The notes beneath the pieces were generated by a model. It was not told where the DNA came from and made no database searches. It saw nothing but the letters and a program-made list of their open reading frames with translations. A stretch of 64,000 nucleotides of DNA from JAAUTS01 sp034440395 (GTDB taxonomy: Bacteria; Verrucomicrobiota; Verrucomicrobiia; Methylacidiphilales; JAAUTS01), in NCBI GenBank assembly GCA_034440395.1, contig JAWXBW010000004.1:1-64000 (forward strand), read 5' to 3'. Positions 1 to 6,931 of this stretch are shown one piece after another. Position 1 is the stretch's first letter. Each line of letters starts with the position of its first letter. Made by a program: the position numbers and the translations under genes.

Positions 1-549
1 CCGCTTCTTCTTTTCGGAGGGGGAGAGATTGAAGGGCGCAAAGGGTTTGCGCTGGCACTTCAAGCATTAAAAAAATTCAAAAGTCACGGGATACCGTTTC
101 GCTACGTGATAGGCGGAGCAGGGGCAGAAATGGCCTACTTACAACGCTTGATTAGCAATCTTGGCCTTCATGATCAGGTGACCATTGGGCGTTATTTTTC
201 GGGTGAGGAATACCGCAGTATGCTTGCTTCAACGGATATTTATTTACTACCTAGTCTGCGCGATAGCGCACCAGTGACACTCTTGGAGGCGATGGCGTTT
301 GGTTGCATTCCTGTTGTAGCTGACTGTGGTGGGCCTAGCGTGATGGTTGGGGAGTTTGGGTATCGTATTATGCCCGCCGGCGTGGATCAGATGACTAATG
401 AAATTGTCAGCGTCTTGCTTGATTTGTCGGGTAATCAGAATAAGAGGAAAAAGATGAGTATTGAAGTAAGCCGACATGCGTGGAAGGCATTTTCAGAACA
501 AAATTATAGGGACGCTATCTCGCAAGTTTACAGGAAAAGTATAGGTTAG
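1..549 (+). CDS. Glycosyltransferase family 4, C-terminal part (cut by window edge)
   Basis: The reading frame is open from base 1, so this is the C-terminal ~182 residues of a gene that starts upstream. It is the nucleotide-sugar-binding half of a GT-B fold enzyme. A GGGEIEGRKGF stretch at the left edge resembles the start of the C-terminal Rossmann domain. It is followed by a YFSGEEYRSML helix, STDIYLLPS, and the E-x7-E type motif in SAPVTLLEAMAFGCIPVV. These are family GT4 hallmarks, in which the last glutamates bind the donor sugar nucleotide. Such enzymes build capsule, LPS or exopolysaccharide at the inner face of the membrane. The acceptor and sugar cannot be read from the fragment. 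Confidence 0.8.
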   Translation, partial: PLLLFGGGEIEGRKGFALALQALKKFKSHGIPFRYVIGGAGAEMAYLQRLISNLGLHDQVTIGRYFSGEEYRSMLASTDIYLLPSLRDSAPVTLLEAMAFGCIPVVADCGGPSVMVGEFGYRIMPAGVDQMTNEIVSVLLDLSGNQNKRKKMSIEVSRHAWKAFSEQNYRDAISQVYRKSIG

Positions 550-590
550 ATTGATTAGGCTAAGCATCAGGACGTTGGGGCAAGAAGCCA

Positions 591-815
591 TTAATGCTTC
601 CAAGAACATTTCATCGAGCTGGAATCACAAAAGTTAAGAGCCAAGAAAGACAATCCTAGCCAGCTACAACCGACGGCGAATAGGAAAAGGGCTCCCTCTG
701 GTGTGTAGAGAGATAGAGTCAGAGCAGAAAGGAGACAAAGTCCGCTTAAGATCAGACTGCCCCTATGGATGATGGTGGCTGAGTGGACGTTAAAGGAGAA
801 TTTTAACTTAGACAT
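591..815 (-). CDS. Small two-TM membrane protein coupled to the zinc-ribbon gene
   Basis: A 74-aa protein. I start it at the ATG at 813-815 because that ATG overlaps the stop of the upstream zinc-ribbon gene (ATGTCTAA arrangement), the usual layout for translational coupling. A longer in-frame reading to 926 would lie inside the zinc-ribbon gene and is probably a shadow. Two hydrophobic stretches (about residues 18-34 and 40-58) are separated by a short TPEG turn, suggesting a hairpin in the inner membrane with both ends on one side. I do not recognise a family. The context, with an upstream zinc ribbon and a divergent WYL regulator, suggests a small regulated two-gene unit. Confidence 0.5.
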   Translation of the reverse strand: MSKLKFSFNVHSATIIHRGSLILSGLCLLSALTLSLYTPEGALFLFAVGCSWLGLSFLALNFCDSSSMKCSWKH

Positions 816-1011
816 AAATAGGCGTGCTCCGGAGAAAGGTTTGAATCTCGATGCGTTGGCGAGCGCGGGCGAGAGGGTTTTGACGACGACGTAGGGTCTG
901 CCATTCGGGCTCGACCGCATTACCACAGTGGACGCAGCGGGCGTGGTTAGCGTCCCAGTCGGCGTAGTTCATGTCTTCGTGGCAGTGGCTACAGTGAATG
1001 TTATGTTCCAT
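808..1011 (-). CDS. Small zinc-ribbon protein
   Basis: A 67-aa protein with a treble-clef or rubredoxin-like zinc ribbon: Cys7-x2-Cys10 and Cys26-x2-Cys29 (CSHC ... CVHC). A basic tail rich in Arg follows. No enzymatic domain is visible. It is the first gene of a two-gene minus-strand unit and is divergent from the WYL regulator at 1086. A 27-bp dyad in the shared intergenic region is a plausible operator for both. Zinc ribbons of this size often bind nucleic acid or another protein, so any role here is inference. The order zinc ribbon then two-TM protein, with a stop/start overlap, suggests the products act together. Confidence 0.6.
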   Translation of the reverse strand: MEHNIHCSHCHEDMNYADWDANHARCVHCGNAVEPEWQTLRRRQNPLARARQRIEIQTFLRSTPIYV

Positions 1012-1052
1012 AAAGTATTCCTTGGTTAAGTGTTGAAACTACCGTATCACTA

Positions 1053-1079
1053 AGGGTAAGACATTTACTGTCCAACCCT
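1053..1079. promoter_or_regulatory. Candidate operator: 27-bp dyad in the WYL / zinc-ribbon divergent region
   Basis: The sequence reads AGGGT-nn-GACA-n5-TGTC-nn-ACCCT. Both half-sites are exact mirror images (AGGGTnnGACA) about position 1066. It ends 6 bp before the regulator's ATG and lies about 42 bp upstream of the zinc-ribbon start. That is where an autoregulator controlling a divergent pair would bind. The dyad itself is seen directly; the binding protein is inferred. Confidence 0.6.
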
Positions 1080-1085
1080 AAAAAA

Positions 1086-2069
1086 ATGAAAAAAAAGTCA
1101 GAACAATCTTCTCGCCCGCCTTTAGCCCGCATGATCCGCTTGCATGAGAAGCTTCAGTCAGGGCTTTATCCGAACTGTCGCAAAATGGCGGAGGAGTTCG
1201 AGGTCTCGGGCAAGACCATCCAGCGGGATCTAGAGTTTATGAGGGATCAACTAAGCTTGCCCTTGGAGTATGATGAGCAGAGGTTCGGCTATTATTACAC
1301 GGAGCAGGTGAGGGCTTTTCCCAGCATGCAGGTTTCGGAGGGGGAGCTGGTGGCCTTATTTGTGGCGCAGAAAGCCCTAGCGCAGTATCAGGGAACTGCC
1401 TTTGAAAAGCCTTTGGCGGCGGCTTTTCGGAAGTTAAGTGAAGCTATGCCTGAGCAGGTGACGGTAGAGTTCGGGAATTTAGAGACTTTTTTTTCGTTTC
1501 GCAGCATGGGAACGGCGACGGCGGACTTAGAGCTGTTTGGCAAGGTGAGTGAGGCGCTAAGGCATTCGGTGGAGCTAACTTTTGACTATAGAAAATTGAA
1601 CAGCGCAGGTTTTGAGCCGAGGCAGGTGCGGCCTTACCATTTAGCTTGTGTGGATAATCAATGGTATTTATTTGCGTGGGATTTAGAGAGTAGAGGATTG
1701 AGAACGTTTGTTTTAAACCGGATGAAGAAGGCGGTGGTGAGTAATCGTGTTTTTATAAGACCTAAGAATTTTTCGATTGCCACATTGTTAGAGGGAAGTT
1801 TTGGGGTGTATGGGGGAACGGAAAAAATTAAGGTTAAGGTTCAATTCAGTGCCTTTGCGGCGCAGCTAGTGAGGGAAAAGGTCTGGCACCAGACGCAGAA
1901 ACTGACAGAGCGAAAAGAGGGTAAGCTGGAGTTAGAGATGACCTTGGGAAATCTGGTCGAGGTGGAGCGGTGGATATTAAGTTGGGGATCCCATGTCGTG
2001 GTTTTAGCGCCAGTAGCTCTAAAGGAGTCGGTGCGGAAGCAACTGAAGGATGCACTCAAAAGGTATTAA
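1086..2069 (+). CDS. HTH/WYL-domain transcriptional regulator
   Basis: 327 aa. The N-terminus (about residues 10-70) is a winged helix of the DeoR/YafY kind, with MAEEFEVSGKTIQRDLEFM as the recognition region. The middle and C-terminus (about 140-320) form a WYL domain: RPYHLACVDNQWYLFAWD contains the conserved arginine and the W-Y-L core, followed by the Phe/Val-rich WCX extension. WYL domains sense ligands, often nucleic acid or nucleotides, and regulators of this class control DNA-damage, CRISPR and phage-defence genes in other bacteria. The ATG follows an A-rich stretch directly after the 27-bp dyad. It is divergent from the zinc-ribbon/two-TM pair, the likely target. Whether it represses or activates cannot be told. 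Confidence 0.85.
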   Translation: MKKKSEQSSRPPLARMIRLHEKLQSGLYPNCRKMAEEFEVSGKTIQRDLEFMRDQLSLPLEYDEQRFGYYYTEQVRAFPSMQVSEGELVALFVAQKALAQYQGTAFEKPLAAAFRKLSEAMPEQVTVEFGNLETFFSFRSMGTATADLELFGKVSEALRHSVELTFDYRKLNSAGFEPRQVRPYHLACVDNQWYLFAWDLESRGLRTFVLNRMKKAVVSNRVFIRPKNFSIATLLEGSFGVYGGTEKIKVKVQFSAFAAQLVREKVWHQTQKLTERKEGKLELEMTLGNLVEVERWILSWGSHVVVLAPVALKESVRKQLKDALKRY

Positions 2070-2076
2070 AAATCCT

Positions 2077-2652
2077 TTAGTTAACGATACGTGAGGGGAT
2101 GAAAACGCTTTGCATACCGGCTCTTTCGGCGCCTTCGATCCCGACGATGCCGTCCTCAAAGACGAGGCATTCGTGAGCGGGAACTCCCATTTTCTCAGCG
2201 GCTAGCAGAAACATATCTGGGGCCGGTTTGCCATGGAGAACATCGGCAGGAGTGATGATGATGGGGAAGAGGTGGAGGATGTTGATGGTTTCGAGGGTTT
2301 GTTCCACAACATGACGAAATCCTCCTGTGACGATGGAAACGGGGTGGGTTTGAGCGAGGCGGCGGGCGATTGCTACCACGCTATCGATGGGTTGGATTTG
2401 AGAAACATTTTCCATGAAGTAAAGTTCTTTAGCGTGGGAGAGGGTTTCAGAATCTAAGTTGCACCCGTGGCGTTCGTTAAGGATGTTAATAATTTTAGAG
2501 GTGGCGGTTCCGCCTAATTGATAAAAGTGTTCTTCTTCAAAATGGAACGGGGCGTCGGCAGCAGCGAGGGCTTGGAGCCAAGCTTGATAATGGACGGGCA
2601 TGGAGTCGGCTAGGGTTCCGTCACAATCAAAAATATAGCCAGAAAAGTCCAA
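2077..2652 (-). CDS. HAD-superfamily hydrolase, beta-phosphoglucomutase/phosphatase type
   Basis: 191 aa. HAD motif I is FDCDGTLADS at about residue 8, with the nucleophile and acid/base aspartates. Motif II is SIVTGG and motif III/IV ends in CLVFEDGIVGIEGAERAGM. The helical cap after motif I (HYQAWLQAL) fits the beta-phosphoglucomutase / YqaB subclass that acts on small sugar phosphates such as fructose-1-P or beta-glucose-1-P. The start is a TTG at 2652. The upstream in-frame sequence offers no ATG or GTG, and no Shine-Dalgarno is evident. It converges on the WYL regulator with 7 bp between the stops. The substrate is not determinable from sequence. Confidence 0.8.
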   Translation of the reverse strand: MDFSGYIFDCDGTLADSMPVHYQAWLQALAAADAPFHFEEEHFYQLGGTATSKIINILNERHGCNLDSETLSHAKELYFMENVSQIQPIDSVVAIARRLAQTHPVSIVTGGFRHVVEQTLETINILHLFPIIITPADVLHGKPAPDMFLLAAEKMGVPAHECLVFEDGIVGIEGAERAGMQSVFIPSRIVN

Positions 2653-2864
2653 GAGGTAAAGAAAGCGTCATAGGAAAGAAAAGCTAACGAAAGATAATGA
2701 GAGATGAAAGTGGGAAAAAGGCTAAGACGTAAGTGTAGGGCTAATTTAAACGAAGTTTATCCAAAGCCTTTTAAGAAAAGACGAAGAAAATTCATGGTAG
2801 TGAAAGAATATTCTTGTATATTCGATTGAGCAATTGAAACAAACAAACAAATGATCAGCCCCCT

Positions 2865-4811
2865 ATGCAATTAGCAATGACATTAGAGGAGTTAGTGCCT
2901 GAGGCACGACTTGGTCATTATACCATCATTGAGCATATAGCGGAGGGTGGTATGGGGCATGTCTATCGTGCTTTTGAGCCCAGTCTCTCCCGGGAGGTGG
3001 CGATTAAGGTTTTAAAAGCGGAGTTAGCGCAGGATTCTGAAAAGATCACTGCCTTTGATATGGAGGCGCAAAATATAGCAGCTTTGCGACACTCGAATAT
3101 TGTTCCCATTTATTTTGTGGGACACCAAGGAGATCTTCATTACTTCGTCATGCCATTTATAACTGGATCGACGTTAGATGAGTGGGTGGAATCAGGGGCT
3201 TCAATGAATGCAGAGCAAGGCTTAATGGTTTTGAATCAAGCCGTGGAGGCTCTAGATTGGGCGTATAAGAACGGAATCGTTCATTTAGACATTAAGCCTT
3301 CTAACTTTTTAATTGATAATAGCGGCGTTATTTTATTAACGGATTTTGGATTAGCGCGGACGATGGGGGCTACCATTTTAGAAAATGCAGACGAATGTTT
3401 TGGCACGCCTGCTTACATGTGTCCTGAACAGATTTTACAACAACCAACGGATCAACGCAGCGACATTTATTCCTTGGGTGCCACGATGTATCATCTAATG
3501 ACGAATCATTTTATATATGACTGTGAAACGATTTCTGAGTTGGTGCAAGCCCACCTTGAAAGCCCCTTCCCCCATTCCGAGGCCTCCGCTTTAGGCTTAG
3601 CACCAGGTTGGGTGAATCTACTGGATCGTATGACGCAGAAAAGTCCTGGAGCACGTTATCAAAGTTACGACGAGTTACGGCGTGCTCTGTTGAATGTGGA
3701 TCGTTTGACTGCGGTTAAAAAAACACGCTCAGAAAAGGAAATTGCAGCTAGCCAAGTTTTAGTGCCGCTACGTGGTGGTGCAACGAAGGAATATGCCTAC
3801 GGGTTTTTGCATTCCAGTTTTAATTCTTGGGCCGAAACCACGATTGATCCTAACCTAAAAAAGAAGAGGGAAGATACCTTACGGGAATTGCAAAAACCTC
3901 TCAGGCCTTTACAATTGCCCAAGATCGTAGCCGCCATAAAAGAAATGCAGAAATCTCAAGTCCCAGATTTAGATGATCTCGTGGATGCATTATTGATTTT
4001 GCCGACGGTAGATGACTACGTCATGGCACTGGCTCATACGGGCTTTGCCACTGAGCAAGGAAAGTCCGATATTTCCAGAAAAAAAGCGATTCGCATGGTC
4101 GGGCCAAGTCTGGTTTCACAATTAATTCTCACATCGTTAATGTGGCGCAATGATTTTGTGGGGAACAGAGAATTTGTGTGGAAGGACTTTTGGCAACACT
4201 CCATTTCTACGGGCGTGATTACTCATTACCTCATGAAAGCAGTCATGGGGGAATTTACTCCAGGCCGTGGCTGGCTAGATCACTCACAACAGAAAATCAC
4301 TTCGCTCCTGTCACTCACTTCATTTCTAACCAAGAATAAAGAAAACTATTTTTTAGCGGGCCTTGTTCATGACATTGGTAAGCTCGTCTTAGCGGAAGTG
4401 GCGATCTATCCTTATTATTCTGCTCTGCGCGAAGCTATTGATCGGACAACGACTTTACAAAAACAAGAGAAAATCTTTTTGGGAATAGACCATGCCGAAG
4501 CGGGAGAGCTTTGGCTTGGCTCCTATGGAATGGAAGGTTATCTAAAACAAGCTGCGGCCAAACATCACGACTTTACGAGCAAAGTCCCACCCGTCGTAGC
4601 CGCTGTGGCAGTTGCTAACCAGTTAGTGAAAATTTACGGCTTAGGCTATAGTGGCTCACCTATTGTTGACGTGCGAAACCTCTGGGCAACAAAGGTGTGG
4701 AAGGACTTACAAGCCTCTTGCAAAAAAGAATATCTCACGCCAGAATTAATGGAAGAACACTTCGTTCCCCTCGTCAGCCAACTTCCTTTATTAGAACCAC
4801 TAGAGCGTTAA
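2865..4811 (+). CDS. Serine/threonine protein kinase fused to an HDOD domain
   Basis: 648 aa with two modules. Residues ~18-275 are a Hanks-type kinase: glycine loop IAEGGMGHVY, VAIK lysine, catalytic loop HLDIKPSN near 140, DFG near 160, and activation segment CFGTPAYMCPEQ. The usual HRD arginine is Leu here, so it is a non-RD kinase and may not need activation-loop phosphorylation. Residues ~360-600 are an HDOD (degenerate HD) domain, with GLVHDIGKLVLAE near 502 and KHHD near 565. HDOD domains normally act as signalling scaffolds. No transmembrane segment separates them, so the protein should be cytosolic. It stands 20 bp upstream of queD, probably fortuitously. Confidence 0.85.
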   Translation: MQLAMTLEELVPEARLGHYTIIEHIAEGGMGHVYRAFEPSLSREVAIKVLKAELAQDSEKITAFDMEAQNIAALRHSNIVPIYFVGHQGDLHYFVMPFITGSTLDEWVESGASMNAEQGLMVLNQAVEALDWAYKNGIVHLDIKPSNFLIDNSGVILLTDFGLARTMGATILENADECFGTPAYMCPEQILQQPTDQRSDIYSLGATMYHLMTNHFIYDCETISELVQAHLESPFPHSEASALGLAPGWVNLLDRMTQKSPGARYQSYDELRRALLNVDRLTAVKKTRSEKEIAASQVLVPLRGGATKEYAYGFLHSSFNSWAETTIDPNLKKKREDTLRELQKPLRPLQLPKIVAAIKEMQKSQVPDLDDLVDALLILPTVDDYVMALAHTGFATEQGKSDISRKKAIRMVGPSLVSQLILTSLMWRNDFVGNREFVWKDFWQHSISTGVITHYLMKAVMGEFTPGRGWLDHSQQKITSLLSLTSFLTKNKENYFLAGLVHDIGKLVLAEVAIYPYYSALREAIDRTTTLQKQEKIFLGIDHAEAGELWLGSYGMEGYLKQAAAKHHDFTSKVPPVVAAVAVANQLVKIYGLGYSGSPIVDVRNLWATKVWKDLQASCKKEYLTPELMEEHFVPLVSQLPLLEPLER

Positions 4812-4831
4812 GATCAACGTACAGAGCTAGC

Positions 4832-5194
4832 ATGAAAATAACCTTAACGCGTGAGTTTACCTTCGACGCCGCCCAGTCGCTAACCGTTTTCCCCGAAGGT
4901 CATAAATGTCGTAACCTGCATGGCCACACCTTTGTCGTGCAAGTATCTGTCCACGGCTTAGTCGATTCTCAAACGGGCTTACTCTACGATCACGCCATCA
5001 TTATGGAAAAAGTTAAGCCTCTTATCCAACAACTTGATCATTCTTATTTAAACGACATTCCCGGCCTAGAAAACCCCACTCTAGAATGGCTCTGCAAATG
5101 GTTTTGGGATAAGCTTTCCCCTCAACTTCCTGGCCTAAGTGAAATACGCATCAACGAAACTCCTCGTGCTTGGTGTTCCTATCATGGGGAATAA
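4832..5194 (+). CDS. queD: 6-carboxy-5,6,7,8-tetrahydropterin synthase (QueD family)
   Basis: 120 aa. QueD converts 7,8-dihydroneopterin triphosphate to 6-carboxytetrahydropterin, the second step to queuosine and 7-deazapurines. The start is the ATG at 4832, 20 bp after the kinase stop; the frame is open further upstream but overlaps the kinase. The catalytic Cys is visible (EGHKC, Cys26), as are zinc ligands His30 and His32 (LHGH), the DHSYLNDIPGLENPT block with its catalytic Asp/His pair, and a C-terminal INET motif with the conserved Glu. The first zinc ligand, normally in FxAAH, is Gln15 here (FDAAQSL). Length and colinearity otherwise match the E. coli enzyme. No other queuosine gene is present in the window. 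Confidence 0.88.
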   Translation: MKITLTREFTFDAAQSLTVFPEGHKCRNLHGHTFVVQVSVHGLVDSQTGLLYDHAIIMEKVKPLIQQLDHSYLNDIPGLENPTLEWLCKWFWDKLSPQLPGLSEIRINETPRAWCSYHGE

Positions 5195-5200
5195 TCTGCT

Positions 5201-6052
5201 ATGAAAATCTATGCGACAGCGACCCTCATCGGACGCGACAAGTCGGGGGTCATCGCTTCGGTCACGCAATTTTTATTTCAGAACAAGGCCAACATTGAGT
5301 CTCTGGAGGAACAAGTCTCTCGCGGCCAATTCAGCATGACGCTGCAAGCTTCTTGGCTCAAAGAAAACTTTGATACGGTTAAAGTTAAAAAAGGCTTAGA
5401 AAAGCTGGCCGCAGATTTGAAGATGGAGCTTAAGCTGCACATCGCTTCAGCCAAGGCTAAACAACGAATGGCTCTTTTTGTTACGAAAGAATCCCACACC
5501 TTGGAAGCAATCTTAGCCGCTGTGCAACAAGGAAAAATTAAGGCTACGCCCGCTCTTGTTATCAGCAATCGTCCCAACTTAAAGTCTCTCGCTCAAAAGG
5601 CAGGTCTGCCTTTCCTCCACATCCCCTACCAAGATCAAGACCGAAAAAAAGCGGAGACTAAAATGCTAGAGGTTTTAGAGCGTGAGCAAATCGACCTCAT
5701 CATCTTAGCCCGATTTATGAAAATTCTCTCGCCCCAATTTGTCTGGCGGTGGAAGAATAAAATTTTAAATATCCACCCCTCACTTCTCCCAGCCTTCCCA
5801 GGTGCTGCTGCCTACCGGCAGGCTTATGAGAAAGGTGTAAAAATTATCGGCGTCACGTCACACTTCGTCACGCCAGACTTAGATCAAGGCCCGATCATTT
5901 GCCAAGAAGCTCTTAAAGTCCGCCCAGGAGAAACACTTGCCTCCATGATAATACGTGGTCAGGCTAGCGAGAGTAAATGTCTCGTGCGTGCGATCCAACT
6001 TGTACTTAAAAAAAGGTTAGACGTGCATTGGGGTCGGGTTTACGGCGTGTAA
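5201..6052 (+). CDS. purU: Formyltetrahydrofolate deformylase
   Basis: 283 aa, normal length for PurU. It hydrolyses 10-formyl-THF to THF and formate, feeding PurT and balancing one-carbon pools. The N-terminal ACT domain (about residues 4-85; TLIGRDKSGVIASVTQFL) is the regulatory, methionine/glycine-sensing part. The formyltransferase-like domain follows (88-283), with ILARFMKILS, NIHPSLLPAF (Asn190, His192) and DLDQGPII carrying the catalytic Asp228. The Asn/His/Asp triad is complete. It starts 6 bp after queD and probably shares its transcript. Confidence 0.93.
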   Translation: MKIYATATLIGRDKSGVIASVTQFLFQNKANIESLEEQVSRGQFSMTLQASWLKENFDTVKVKKGLEKLAADLKMELKLHIASAKAKQRMALFVTKESHTLEAILAAVQQGKIKATPALVISNRPNLKSLAQKAGLPFLHIPYQDQDRKKAETKMLEVLEREQIDLIILARFMKILSPQFVWRWKNKILNIHPSLLPAFPGAAAYRQAYEKGVKIIGVTSHFVTPDLDQGPIICQEALKVRPGETLASMIIRGQASESKCLVRAIQLVLKKRLDVHWGRVYGV

Positions 6053-6072
6053 ATGAACTGGAGATACTTCAT

Positions 6073-6597
6073 ATGACTAAACAACAATTAATCAGGTTGG
6101 GGAGCCTTATATTTATAGTGGCTCTGGTGCTGGTCAGCTTGCTTGTCGTGAATAGTTTGTTCATGAAAGCTAATATGGATCAAGGCCTACCCGTAGTCGT
6201 GACGGTAGAAGAATTTTTATCCGTCAAAGGAGAGAACACCCTACTTAAAAAAATGCTCGGTCAGATGGAAGGTAAAATAATTCTGCTAGGTCCTGTGGGA
6301 AAAAATTCTCAGCTTCAAGGAAAGCTCGTTTGGGATAAAACACTCCAGCAAGGATTCCTCCATCTAAGTGGGCTAGAACCTGCAATGAGCTATTCTTTAA
6401 TTTTAATAACTAAAGACGGTGTAGAAATTACCGCAGCGCAGCTAACCACAACGGATTCTCTCGTCCCATTATGGCAGGTGCAATTCAGTGTGCCGCAACG
6501 CATACTCAATCTCGCAGTGGTGGAAATACGCACGGCAAATACATCAGCTGCAACGGAGATGACTACTTATGCTCGCGGCGTTTTACCAGAAAATTAA
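6073..6597 (+). CDS. Single-TM envelope protein with an RskA-like extracytoplasmic domain
   Basis: 174 aa from the ATG at 6073, which has a GGAG about 10 bases upstream; the frame is open back into purU but that start is unlikely. Residues ~8-28 form one transmembrane helix (LIFIVALVLVSLLVVNSLF), with the rest outside the cytoplasm. The core LVWDKTLQQGFLHLSGL ... YSLILITKDG resembles the C-terminal domain of anti-sigma-K proteins, which reads LVWdp..qrg.L.vsgLpp....Y.LW. No zinc-finger anti-sigma domain and no sigma factor gene is next door, so an anti-sigma role is not supported. It overlaps the VanZ-like gene by 29 bp. Confidence 0.5.
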   Translation: MTKQQLIRLGSLIFIVALVLVSLLVVNSLFMKANMDQGLPVVVTVEEFLSVKGENTLLKKMLGQMEGKIILLGPVGKNSQLQGKLVWDKTLQQGFLHLSGLEPAMSYSLILITKDGVEITAAQLTTTDSLVPLWQVQFSVPQRILNLAVVEIRTANTSAATEMTTYARGVLPEN

Positions 6598-6931
6598 GTG
6601 GTTTCTTCCAGCCATTATCTGGGCGGCCCTCATCCTAGTTGCCTCCAGCATACCTGGACAAGATTTGCCTAAACAAGAAATCCCCCACCTCGATAAGCTC
6701 GTTCATCTGGGGCTATACGGAATCTTAGGCTTTCTCATCGGTCTTCGCCGCATACCCTTTTATTATTCACTGCTTCTAGCCGCTCTCTTTGGGTTGTGTG
6801 ATGAACTGTATCAGCTGCAAACACCAGGCCGCAGTATGGATCCCATGGACTGGTTGTGCGATATCCTAGGTGCCGCCCTAGGCATTTATATCTGCCAATG
6901 GATTTTGAAAAAAAGAGATGAGCGCTTATGA
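6569..6931 (+). CDS. VanZ-like family membrane protein
   Basis: 120 aa with about four transmembrane helices (residues ~10-27, 45-62, 68-84, 95-113). The VanZ family pattern is clear: SSIPG near the first helix, LDKLVHLGLYGILGF, a D/E-containing LCDELYQLQTPGRSMDPMDWLCDILGAALG. VanZ itself gives low-level teicoplanin resistance in enterococci; most chromosomal homologues have no known function. The gene begins inside the upstream gene and its stop overlaps the ligA start (ATGA), so all three are probably one transcript. Confidence 0.82.
   Translation: MLAAFYQKIKWFLPAIIWAALILVASSIPGQDLPKQEIPHLDKLVHLGLYGILGFLIGLRRIPFYYSLLLAALFGLCDELYQLQTPGRSMDPMDWLCDILGAALGIYICQWILKKRDERL

Noticed and set aside
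591..926. 111-aa form of the two-TM protein starting at 926
   Set aside because: Its first 37 residues lie out of frame inside the zinc-ribbon gene; the ATG at 815 overlapping the zinc-ribbon stop is a better start.
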